Source: Doryteuthis pealeii (lineage: Eukaryota > Mollusca > Cephalopoda > Myopsida > Loliginidae). From it: a stretch of 64,000 nucleotides of DNA. Positions 1 through 12,474 of this stretch are shown piece by piece. Each line of letters starts with the position of its first letter. The stretch's first letter is position 1. The position numbers and the translations under genes were made by a program. The stretch covers positions 71,648,969-71,712,968 of the forward strand of contig CM042157.1 of the NCBI GenBank assembly GCA_023376005.1, given 5' to 3'. Under the pieces are notes generated by a model, which made no database searches, had not been told where the DNA came from, and saw only the letters and a program-made list of their open reading frames with translations.

Positions 1-1385
1 AATAATGCTAATTGTTGTATAAGCATTTTATGTACATATTTATACAACTTACATTGCAAATTTTATAAGTATTTTAAATGAATTGACTGGCAATATATGG
101 TATTATGTATTTTTTTCTCTTCATATGCACCACAAATCTATTCGATTTCAATATAATTTTCTAAACACAATACACGGAACAAACTTAGGAAAAGAATATT
201 TAAATGCTTTACTTGAAAGTTAACATTGATTAGTTAATATTAATTTTATGACACCAAAGCAGGACAGCTTTTCAGATGTAAATATTAAAGGAAAAAAAAA
301 AAAAACTTGAAAATATTAATAGTAAATAAATTCTGAAATAAAGATTTTTGGTAATTCTTCTGGTTATGTTACCTCTAAATCTTGATAAGTAACAAAAAAA
401 ACCTTATTTTAAAGGTATAATTTATGCTTCTACAAAAGCAATGGCTATCATGGCAAAGAAATAATAGCTTTAAGTTGTAATTAAAAGATTAAACAAAATA
501 ATTGTTTTGGCTTAATCTGTCTATTCATATTGGGCAAAGTTTTTTAAAAATCATTAAAATCTCAATGTTCAAATAATTTTGACTTATCAGATAAGAATAT
601 CTTTCAGTTAATCAACAAATATTGACTTGCCAATAATGATGTAACCGGTTGAAAAGCAAAAGGTTTCAACAGTGAAAAATAAAAGATGAAATGTGACATT
701 TATTCCAATCATTCACATTGAAATGCTTACTTGACAGTTTCTGTCATCAGAAACCAAATAATGTATTATATTATAAAAGAATGACTCCAATTGTTTTGCT
801 CTATGCAATATCAGATTCTCAAAAGATGTTGAAATGTGATACTCTCAACACGAATTCCAATCATTCACATTGATAATGATTGTTTACCAATTTCTTCAAA
901 AATGATGCAAATATTTCCAGCATTATTATCAGAATATTTTTCCTGATTTTCTATGATCATTTACTATATAAAAGAATGAATCCATTTACTTAACTTTATG
1001 TAATATCAGAGGTTTTCTCAAGTTTTAGCCTGAAAAGTATCTTTGCCACATGATTAGCAATCAGTTTCCGTGAACAGAAAAATTTCAATTTCCAATATGT
1101 CATTCAAATGTGCCAATTGCTCAGTTTTATAAGATTCTCTTTAAAACCCATCCTTAAAAATATAAAAATGCAATTCAAATATGCATAAACCTTTTAAGAA
1201 AGAAAAAAAAAAATTGTGATTCTTATTTTATACCCATTTATTTCGGTAATTATAATTTTAACACATTAAAAAGTGTTATAACTTTTGAAGTGTTTAATTT
1301 TTAAGCCTTGTTTATAGGCCTTCATCTACTCTAACAGGTTGTAATAAAATCTATTTTTTAATCTTAGTGAACGTTCATTGAAGAG

Positions 1386-1421
<36 letters not shown>

Positions 1422-1775
1422 AATAGAATAAACTAAAATGGACCATAGCATTTGTTGTAGCAATGACTCAAAGGTTGAAACTGTTAAAGAGAAGGTTTTA
1501 TTTTAGGTTTATCTTTTTATAAAATCTACTTTTATGCTGAAGTTGTTCCTGTATTGCAAGTTTAGTAGAGAATTGAATGTCAAAGGACTTTTCAAAACTG
1601 CTAAAAATACAAGAGAAAAAGAAAGTTGAACTACTGAACAGATACTTAGCTTTTGTCGCCCGACAATGGCTAGTCAAAATGGTATCTATGATTGACATAT
1701 AACTACTTTCTTTTTGTTGTTATAACAATGTGTGTGTTCAATCCATTTTATGATTTTTCAGCTATACACAATGTA

Positions 1776-1951
1776 CAGAGTGGTCTGAAAGTTTTGTTAC
1801 TCCTACATAGTAAGTTATGTAATTATTTTACATCAAAAAAAAAAAAAAAATCTTTAAAAATTCAATTATTTTCTAGAATTTTGGGTTTTATTATGTAATT
1901 ATTTTACCAATAAAAAAAATGTAGGTGTGACAAGACTTTTGGACTACCCTG
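1776..1951. mobile_element. Tc1/mariner-type MITE, TA-flanked
   Basis: A 176-bp element whose ends are inverted repeats of 33 bp (1,776-1,808 against 1,919-1,951; 26 of 33 positions agree, starting CAGAGTGGTC and CAGGGTAGTC). It is flanked by TA on both sides (774-775 and 952-953, plus 1,000), as expected for Tc1/mariner target duplication. It has no coding capacity. Confidence 0.7.
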
Positions 1952-2118
1952 TAGGGCTCAGCCCCCCCCCCTCCACTGCTCAGTAGTGCAATCATGAAGG
2001 GAAAAAAAAAAGGAATGGTGGTAAATATATAACGACCTGACCAACTTCTTCCTCCAAAGTGTTAAGATCTGATCATTATATTTGCCACAGGTTTTTTCTT
2101 TCTTTTCTGGTTGTATAA

Positions 2119-2333
2119 AAAGTAGACTCCCTCACTGATACCAACTTTATCTCCTTTTCACTGGTGCTAGACCAAGGAGATTGTTTTTGGGGTCTGAGGT
2201 GGAGCGCTACACCTACCATCAGCTCACTTCACCATTCAGATCCCTGTTCTACTCATACGCTGAGTTGGCGAGGGCCGGTATCAAACATAGAACCTTGTGG
2301 TTCCTAGTCCGACACTACCAACTGAGCTAAACC
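2119..2333 (-). mobile_element. SINE-A copy, reverse
   Basis: Reverse copy of the tRNA-derived SINE-A, diverged. The head at the right end keeps TTTAGCTCAGTTGG and a B-box-like stretch. The body shows the family words GGAGATTG, GGTGGAGCG and CTACTCATACGCTGAG. Confidence 0.75.
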
Positions 2334-2486
2334 AAAAGAAAAAAAAAAATCTAAATTTTTTGAATGACTTTTCTCCAAATTACAAAAGTTTATCAAATTT
2401 CTCTAAATATAATGAATCAAATGATTCTATTTAATCTCTTTCTGTAAACTTTTTGGATTTTTTTTTACTTTTAAAACATATCACCA

Positions 2487-2492
2487 TTTATT
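2487..2492 (-). promoter_or_regulatory. EIF2D: Candidate EIF2D polyadenylation signal
   Basis: AATAAA on the minus strand about 100 bases after the EIF2D stop codon. It is the nearest canonical hexamer downstream of the stop. Position and sequence fit, but no cleavage site can be proven from sequence. Confidence 0.4.
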
Positions 2493-2589
2493 TTTAAAAT
2501 AAAAATAAAAAAGTCAAGCATAACAGGTAAATATTTTATATTTGACACAATATTTGTAGATATTCAGAGACGTCTCTTGGCAGATGTAG

Positions 2590-2660
2590 TTACTTGTGCT
2601 TGCCTTTCTTGGGTGCAAGTTCAAGACCTTTTACAAACCTTCGTGGAAGACCGTATTTAC
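2590..2660 (-). CDS. EIF2D: EIF2D last exon (C-terminus and stop)
   Basis: Encodes GKYGLPRRFVKGLELAPKKG followed by KHK and TAA; the first glycine codon is split with the previous exon. Acceptor is CTCTTCCAG. It forms the end of the SUI1 domain and the basic tail; vertebrate eIF2D ends similarly (LPRKHIQGLEKA then a lysine-rich tail). 22 whole codons plus stop. Confidence 0.93.
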
Positions 2661-3459
2661 CTGGAAGAGAGAATGAAAGGAAAAAAAAACAAAACATTAC
2701 TATAATCAAATAATTGATTCTTAATATACATTTGATACAATACAAAAAGATATGTGCAGAACTAATAGTCAAAATTATTTGAATGTTATAAAAGATTAAT
2801 AGACTAAAAGTTCATCATGTAACTGTTAAAGTCATTCAAGATATTACTGTATATTCTCACGGATAGGTTGCACTTTTTTTTAAACCAAAAATTCCGCCTA
2901 AATTAGCAGTGCAACTTATCCATTCCATATCTATTAATAATGGAGATACTTTTTGTTACAATGTCACAGCTTATGCCACAATATTCTTATTGAGTAAGCA
3001 ATTTAAAAAATGTTTTTTTTCACTCTTGCCCCCCCCCCCTTTTTTTTACAGTAACAAGAAGTTAACTAAAAAGTTTACAAATGAATAAATACCTACAATT
3101 TTGTGGAAAATATTCAAATTAATTGTTTGATTATTACATGCATGCAACATTTTATTTGAGAGGGACGGGGCTCAGTTTTCATTTCAAATTTTATTTTTTA
3201 TTTTCATTTTTTTAAAATACTTTTTACCCCTTTAATAAATATGATGATTTTGCTTACTTATGATACAAACCCTCTGACATTGAATGTTTAACTCCCACCC
3301 TCTCAGGCAATGTATTTCAAAAATTAATTTTTACGACGCCCGGAGGGTGTTTTCTGTTGCTAGTAAATGTAAAACAGCATTACTTTAGTTTATATTTATC
3401 ATTAAGTTTCAGCGATTGCAATGATGTAAAATGCGTACAATATGCATTTGAAAACATTT

Positions 3460-3522
<63 letters not shown>

Positions 3523-6500
3523 AAAATCAAAGATTCCTACCAAATCATTGCCTTAAACTGACCTGATGTGGTTAACAGTTATGCTTTCTTTACCCAGGCT
3601 CATTTACGATTATAACACTAAGAAACACAACCCTTATTTCTATGTTTGTATTATGTATCACAGTTTATGGCAAAGTGTTATAGATCTAATATAAGCAAAG
3701 TCTTGAATCAAAGGTGAATATTTGATAAGTTTTATGTCAGAAAAGGTTGTGTAACTAGTCAGATTATATAATGCAAGCTATCTGCAAGTCAACCGCAAAT
3801 ACCCACTTTGACAACAATTATGGGGTGTGTCCTATCTGCAAGTATATACGGTACATTTAGTAGCTATTTCATTACTGAGTAATTTATTATAACAGTCTGG
3901 AAAATGGTGACTTATTTTTGATAAGACATCAATCAAGGTAAATCTTTATGTGTAGATAAATAATGTACCTTTTCTAAAGTAACAAACTAAACCATTACTA
4001 ACATTCAATAAAAACCTGCATAGGTAATGAAGAAATTGTCTAATACATGTTACAGACCATATTACCCTTTATGATCTCAATTAAGAAAGAACATGTTTTT
4101 CATTTACACCGTCAATATCCGGTTGTTGGTTAAGGGTTAGTTTTATAATTTAAAAAAAAATAGTCTGTTAAAACAACCAGATATTGACGGTGTAAATGAA
4201 AAACATGTCCTTTTTTAATCGAGATCAAAAAGGGGTGCCTAAAGGTAGTATGGTCCCATTTTACAAGATATTTATTACTTGTAAAATGTAGATATAAGAG
4301 AGAATTGCTTGAATATATTTCTTGAACAATACTAGACTTTTGTTGCTACTTTTAAAACTACAGAAAAAAATAGAATAAGCTTATACAATTTTGTAAAAAA
4401 CAAACCAAAAAGCAAACATTAAAGTGTAACTAAAAAAGAAAGGATTTCTTGGAAGAATGAAAATGAAAATCAAATTTATAGCACTTCTGTACTGATAAAA
4501 TCTATGGTAGCTGATTGGTGGGAGCAATTAGAAAGTCTAATTTCCTGAGATAAAGATTATCTTTTCATTGAAAATCTAGCCTTTATCTTGTCTTGACCTA
4601 CACAACTAATGGTAGATAAAAAAATAAAATTTGCTTGTGTTTTGATCAATTAACTGGTCCAAAAATAGAGTAAGTTGAAAAAAAAAAAAATCAATTTATG
4701 CCAAAGATCTCGATGAAGTAAATTCTTTTCTTAAAAATTGTGGATTAAGTATCCAATTTGTTTACAGTGAAAAAGGATTTTGCTATTAAATTTTAATGTG
4801 TAATGTGATCAAATTCAGAATTAAAAATTAATATTTTTTTCACAACTTTAAAATAAATGTTGAAAAATATTCAACTTCTGATTTGTTAAAGTAATGCCTG
4901 GGTACTAGATATTTCAATTGGATTCATATTCTGATTAAATAAAAACTATTTTAATATAAAAACGTCTTTCGTTTAAAGTTTTATAATTTAAAAAAAATAT
5001 TGGTTTATCGTTAGTGCAAAATTAATTTTTCACATATGCTAACAAAAATATGAAATAACTAAATTCTTTATTAAAATCAAAAACTATTTTGATATAAAAA
5101 CGTGCCTTTGGTTTGTAAATAAACATGAACAAACTTTTAAAAAATCTTACAGTGAAGTTCTAACGTCAAAAATCGTTTGTAGCTTTGTTTACAAACAACT
5201 GGAAGTTTGGTGAAAAGCAAAAGCTGTTCTTTTCAAAACTGCTCCCAACTGGGGTGCTTATTGGATACTTAATCCAAAATTTTTTATAAGTTTAATGACT
5301 CTAAAAAGCCATAGGCAACATTTATGGTGCATCAAATGAGAAATTAAATTATTCATGTCCTACAAGGTCAATTTTTAAGTGGAGTAAGGCTGATTTAAAT
5401 AGTATTCCTTTTCCTAGACTGGTTGTCTAATCAAGGTTAAAGGACTGTCTGCCCTATTATTTACCCATAGTTAAGGGATTGGGGAGAAGTGCTGGATTCA
5501 TGCCTTTTCCAAGTGTATCAGTATAAAATGAAATGCAGTCTCTTCTAGGATTTGAACTCAGGTTGTCGGTCCCATTACACCAAGTGCACTAACCTTATGA
5601 GTAATAATTTCTTTTGTAATTCAAACCATGGAAAAAATAATGAATAACCTTTGACTTCAAAAATTAAGGATTTTATGATTCTAAATCAAGAGGGGGGTGT
5701 TGGTTTGATTTAACGGCATGTCAACCCTTATTGGGTTATTTTATGCCAAAGACATGTTTTATTCATTCTTCATGTGTACTCAATTTTTTTTAACCTCATG
5801 TTTTTCTATCTAACCCATAGTTGAGACCCTAACAGGTACTATAACTGAATACTAGCAGTACTTATCAATATACCACAGTATGATAATTTAATTATTATAC
5901 TGTTTGATATGTTTATCTAAGAGCTATTGCAAAATAGTCCAGTATGTAAAATATATAATCTTGATTTAACTCTCTCTCACACTTTTTTCTTTCTTTCCTC
6001 CTTTTTATCATGTTCAATTGTAACAGATTAGTGTTATCCCATCCAGGCGCTCACCCCCTCTCTCTGTATTTCCATCTTTCTTTCTTATATTTTATCTGTG
6101 TAACATGTCCTTTTTCTTCCCTTATAATAAAAAACGGAATGGTCTATTATTTAGCTGAGGTGACGACACTCATAAGAAATAAGAATTCGGTGGATCTGCA
6201 ATACTAGATAATCAGGATTTATATTTTTTTGCATTTCCTCTTGGACGGACTCAATTTTAATTTTTAAAAAAAGATAAGGGTCGGAAGATTAAGGAACACG
6301 AATATTAAAATATGTGGTGTCAAAGGTGAATTTGGATGGTCTCATTTTTAACCAGAGGGTGTTGCAAGATGATAAGGGTCAGAAGATTACAGAACAAGAG
6401 TATTAATATATGTGGTGACAAAGGTGAATTCTCTACTTAAATAAAAAAAATGATGTGGCCTTCAAAATATCAAACAGCAAAGTGTAGCAAATCTTTACAA

Positions 6501-9500
6501 AACACTCAGACAACTGAACTATTTATCTTGACTAAAACCATTATTTTCTCTTATTTACTAAGCCCACCAATTTAGAGGAAGAGTTAATTTATTGACTGGA
6601 CTTTTGGTGTCTGGCAACAAACCAAAGAATTAACAAAAAAGAAGAAAAAAAGTACAAATAGATGAATGATAAAAAAAAAAAAAGAAAAGACAAAACAAAA
6701 GGACAATAGACATGACGTCAGTTCTAAGAATGAATGGAGTGAAATAACAACAATGCCTCGTTGAGGTGAGAGAGAAAAAAACCAAATCAGAGTTGACTCT
6801 TTTCGAATTGGAAGGGAGGGGGTATGAATTAAACCTGACAAAAAAATCAGGACAATGTTCTGAATAAATCATTATGTAAGACCTAGTAATATAATTTAGG
6901 ATATATAAAAGCAGAAAAGGTGTGTCTTTTGTGTCCTAAAGGCTTTTTTACTGTTTAGTTTGAGGACACGAAAATCATAATAATTTTTTCCTTACTTTTA
7001 GGATTGAATTATGTTTGAAAAAAAATCCCATTTTCATTGATTCTAATTAGTCATAATTTGCAATTTAGTCAAAAACTGACCAATATGTAACTTTACATTC
7101 TGCCTATCCCTTTCTTCCTCTCTATGTATATCTTGATTACCTCTATATATGTGAGTTTCTCTGGGAGTGTAGAGAGAGAGAGAGAGATGGGAGAATTTGA
7201 AATGTATTTGTATGTTAAATTAAATTTTATAAGCAGCAACTCGTAGCTTAAATTAGGTCAAACATTCCCTTTCTTAGAAATCTTACAAAATGTTTTAATG
7301 TCTAGCTGTATATATTAAAAAAAAAATTAATTCACTTTGCAAACTTACTTTTCCCTAATCTCAATTATCTACCTAGAGCTCAATGGGTGACCCAACGGGT
7401 CATGTTTTGTCTAGTATATATATAGATACCCAATTCGCCGAAAAACCCGTATTTTACAAAACAAATTTAACTCCCCCTGTTTGAAAAAAATTACCAAAAT
7501 TCAGGGAATTATCCGATTTTAATGAAATTTTGATGTTGATTTATTAATGAATGAATTTTCTAATGCATCAGTTATTTTATCAGGACACTTAACTTTGACT
7601 CCCTCCCCTTATTTTGGGGGCACAAAATATCAGTGGGGTTATAAACTTTTGAAACTAATTACAATATAAATAAAAAGACAAAAGACCAAAGATGTGAATA
7701 GAAGAAAAAAAAAAATTTTTAAGGGTACTATACTGGTAGAAAATAAGTACTGAAAATCGGAAAATAAAATATAATAAAATGAAAATAAAAACTGAAAAAA
7801 TAATTTTTGGAGTTCTTTTTTTACACTTTTTTCGATAATTATTTAATTGGCTATTATCTTGTGAAAAAAAAATTATACATCGATATTTGTTCTGTTTAAA
7901 GTTAAAATTTAGCGCACCCCCCGTGCGCTAAATTTTCAATAGAGTTTTTGACAAAAAAATTATTAGAATTCGATAAAGTAGTTATTAAATAAATGTTTCT
8001 AGAATCTAAAAATATGACATTTTAAACTTAACATCATGATATTCATATTTTAAATATTTTTTATATACTAATTTATCATAGCAGAAATACCTAATTAAAT
8101 CAGAAAGTTTTTAAATAAAAATAACTGATGCATTATAAAATTCATTCATTGATAAATCAACACTGAAAATTTCATTAAAATCAAATAATTCCCTGATTTT
8201 TGGTAATTTTTTTTCAATTGGGAGGGTTAAATTCATTTTGTAAACATGGATTTTATGCCATCTTTAGACAATGTCTACGGCCATATTTGAGCAAAATTGA
8301 CTGAAAAAATAGTTTTAAATGTATTAAAAATAAATTACATGCGTAATATTAATATGTTACTACTTTTCGACCTAGACAAAAATTTGACCTTGAATAATCG
8401 ATTTAATGAATTTTAATTCATTTTTAAAATGAAAAGCAGACGAAAAATTGGATATGCCTATATATAAATAAATATACATATATATATTTACCAACCCCTT
8501 CACGCAAGCAGGATGTGACACAAGGTCAATTTCTAAAGGAGAGTTTAACAGGTTTGAATTGAGTTTTCCTTCTAGACTTGTTGCCTAACCAAGGTTGATG
8601 ATCTGCCCGTCTAGCCTAAGTAAGGACTAAAGTGGAGTGTTGCATGTCATGGACTGCTCAGCCACTAGGGTTCCATCCTTAAGCATCATGGGTCGCCATC
8701 CAAGGCCAACAAGTGGCCTCATTGGGAGGATTTTACCCTTCTGCAGAGGTGCAGTTCTGAAGATCAGAGGAGAGTTGTTGTCGCTCAGACTTCAGTTAAA
8801 ATAGATGTGAAAAGAAAATACCTAATAAAATTTATGTTCCTCTATGAAGATGACAACAAAGAAAAAAAAAAAGGTAAATATGGAAATTTCAGTTAAAATA
8901 GATGTGAAAAGAAAATACCTAATAAAATTTATGTTCCTCTATGAAGACGACAACAAAGAAAAAAAAAAGGTCCTACCTATTAAAATAGATGTGAAAAGAA
9001 AATACCTAATAAAATTTATGTTCCTCTATGAAGACGACAACAAAGAAAAAAAAAAGGTCCTACCTATTAAAATAGATGTGAAAAGAAAATACCTAATAAA
9101 ATTTATGTTCCTCTATGAAGATGACAACAAAGAAAAAAAAAAGGTAAATATGGAAATTTCAGTTAAAATAGATGTGAAAAGAAAATACCTAATAAAATTT
9201 ATGTTCCTCTATGAAGACGACAACAAAGAAAAAAAAAAAAGGTCCTACCTATTAAAATAGATGTGAAAAGAAAATACCTAATAAAATTTATGTTCCTCTA
9301 TGAAGATGACAACCAAGAAAAAAAAAAAGGTAAATATGGAAATTTCAGTTAAAATAGATGTGAAAAGAAAATACCTAATAAAATTTATGTTCCTCTATGA
9401 AGATGACAACAAAGAAAAAAAAAGGTCCTACCTATTAAAATAGATGTGAAAAGAAAATACCTAATAAAATTTATGTTCCTCTATGAAGACGACAACAAAG

Positions 9501-9893
9501 AAAAAAAAAAGGTCCTACCTATTAAAATAGATGTGAAAAGAAAATACCTAATAAAATTTATGTTCCTCTATGAAGACGACAACAAAAAAAAAAAAAAGGT
9601 CCTACCTATTAAAATAGATGTGAAAAGAAAATACCTAATAAAATTTATGTTCCTCTATGAAGACGACAACAAAGAAAAAAAAAAGGTCCTACCTATTAAA
9701 AGTTGTCCTACAAAATATACTTGGTTTCCTTGGATCATCACTTGTTTTCCCAACGTTTTGTTGTCAGCCTGGGTGACACTTGTGCTACACGCCACACCAA
9801 CACTGACTTCATGAGCAAAGTTTTCTGGAACAATCCCAAATGATTCCAAGTTATACACAATCGTTGCCTGGAAAAGAAAAAAAAAAAAAAAGA

Positions 9894-9953
<60 letters not shown>

Positions 9954-10220
9954 AAGAAAAGGAAGTGAATCCGACGGTATGTAGCATATTAAGAAAGAAT
10001 GAAAAAACACAGGTTTAAATGAGTTAAGTGGTGAGTTTATTGGCCAACGCTGCAGTGTTTCGATCTATTAATTAGATCATCTTCAGGGCATTTGTTGGTA
10101 TATGGAAGATAATAAGAAATTTTTACCACAGAATAACGAGAAAAGCGAGTGAAATTTTAAACAGACTGAATAACAAGGACTACCACTGAATTAAACTATG
10201 AAAATACAATAATTAACAAC

Positions 10221-10269
<49 letters not shown>

Positions 10270-10603
10270 TGCAGATAGGTACACATCCAGTGTCCCTGAC
10301 GCACAAAAATCTAAAAGGAAGCAATAAAATTGTATCCATGCATCCCAGTGTTTTTCTTTTTTCTCCCCTCATAATTTCAAGCTAACTGTAAATACATTTC
10401 AATAGTTTCTTAGAAATGAATTACACAGGATAGGTTAGAAGGTAGGAGTTAAACAACTTTAGTTGTTTCCCTTGATCATAAATAAAAACCCTACAATCTA
10501 TTAAGAAACATTAGTTGGGACCCATTAATTTTCCTGGGGACTCATTCAAAGCAAATATGTCCGTCCCAGGACACTAAATCAAAAAGCTATCTGCATCACT
10601 GTA

Positions 10604-10667
<64 letters not shown>

Positions 10668-11317
10668 TACATACATACATACATACATTAAATATCATCG
10701 GTTCCTGCTTTTTGTGCAAAAATTATGAAGATTTGATTTATATTTACAAATATATCTAAAAATTGAATTACACATAATAATAATGGATCTGTGAGACTAA
10801 CTTACATCACAATACCCTCAGCAATTGTGTAAGTTTATCAATGAATATTTAATTAATTATACATAGAATAAATCTTAAATTTGGGGAAATCAACATTAAT
10901 TTCAGAATGTTCTTTGTAGTTTAAATTTATGCAAGAATTCTGCATGTTCTGTGGAATTTCCATGGGTATTGCTAGTAATTTAAGGATAAGCAAGCTAGAT
11001 TAACAGGTAGTGAGTATGATTCACACTAGGAGTCCCATACTTGTAGCCTTGTACCACAACCAAGATAAACTTTATATATATATATAAAATTAGCACCAGG
11101 AGCTGAGGCATACATATAGATAAGAAGATCAAAGTTAACACAAGAAAGGAAGATAGCCAATAATAACACAAGAGACTAAGAGATAAACTCCCAACAATGA
11201 TAGTCACATACACAAACGTATGAACATTCCAAGTATTTCTTCATAAGTGCATTGCTGTGATGAAGGGTAGTGGCGCCTAGAAACCAATGGTAACAATTGC
11301 ACCTTAAATGTATTGTA

Positions 11318-11374
<57 letters not shown>

Positions 11375-11688
11375 ATATATGGAGAAAAGTAGATAAATAT
11401 GGGATATTGTACTGGATGGATGTTTATTATAGGTAGTGATGTAGACGTTATAACATTTTGTCCATATAACGTCAACATCACTACCTATAATAAACTTCCA
11501 TCCAGTACAAAATCCTATGTTTATCTACTTTTTTCCACATACTGTCTGATTGAATTCCTCTTTTTACTTACACACACACACACACATATGTGTGTGTGTG
11601 TGTGATTTCGATCCCGGCTAGAGGTAGCTGTTAAAATGTCGAGCCGCACTGATGAGAAATAAACTTCGAAACATGTGTCTGTAGATGA

Positions 11689-11728
<40 letters not shown>

Positions 11729-11912
11729 TTTGGAGGTTGATTTTGAAGGCTATCACAATGCAGGTGGAAAGAAAAAAAATAAGGTAACAATGGTGCTGTT
11801 TATTAACCTGTGATTCATTCTTAATATTTTTCTTTACACCTGCATTGTGATAGCCTTCAAAATCAACCTCCAAACCAATATATGCACAATGCTTCAAGCA
11901 AATTATAAAACC

Positions 11913-11952
<40 letters not shown>

Positions 11953-12437
11953 CAATAGCATAATCTTTACAGATCATTGCTGTCCCTCACAATCCTATAA
12001 CTCCACCACCAGAACACTTCCTTGGATGAGCCCTCAAATGACTCATCAAACCTGCTGCAGATCCACAAAGTTTGATGCAAATATGACATTGAAATGACTT
12101 CCTTCTCGTTGAATAAGATGAATCAGATGATAAAATTTGATGCTTATGCACCACCATATGTCTCTTAAGACCAGAAGCCGACTTACAGACCTTTGCTACA
12201 GATAGCACAAGACACATTGTTTGTTCCTGGAATTTGCATGAATTGACCCTGGTGAGATTCCCTATGATTGACATATCCAGCCTTAGAAAGCAAAATTCGA
12301 CCACATGTCTGACATTTCCAATCCTCCTTGTTCTCTCTAATATGACAGGTGTAACCCTTTCTAAGTTGACACTTTAGGTTTTCATGCATGATTCTTTCAC
12401 TCTCAAAACTGGTACAACCATCATCCACATGAACTCT

Positions 12438-12474
<37 letters not shown>

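Larger units (their letters stand above)
1..2486. other. 3' flank of EIF2D, no gene seen
   Basis: No exon or long reading frame is supported here. The stretch is AT-rich, with a poly-A run at 1,390-1,418 and two imperfect copies of a segment of about 170 bp near 690-850 and 850-1,020 (both contain CCAATCATTCACATTGA and TATATAAAAGAATGA). A small TA-flanked transposon and a SINE are listed separately. The gene on the minus strand ends just to the right. Confidence 0.5.
2845..3853. mobile_element. Non-autonomous DNA transposon with diverged terminal inverted repeats
   Basis: Left end ACTGTATATTCTCACGGA (2,846 on) and the reverse complement of the right end ACCGTATATACTTGCAGA (from 3,852) agree at about 20 of 28 positions. 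The subterminal words CAACTTATCC and CTATCTGCAAGTC recur. A Helitron fragment and a microsatellite lie inside, so the interior is composite. Limits are approximate. Confidence 0.45.

Noticed and set aside
8844..9814. Repetitive protein with KRKYLIKFMFLYEDDNKE units
   Set aside because: It is the minisatellite read in frame; unit lengths change with A-run length and break the frame repeatedly.
11225..11300. Hammerhead-like string CTGTGATGAAG...CTAGAAACC
   Set aside because: Core bases do not match CUGANGA and no helix II pairs.
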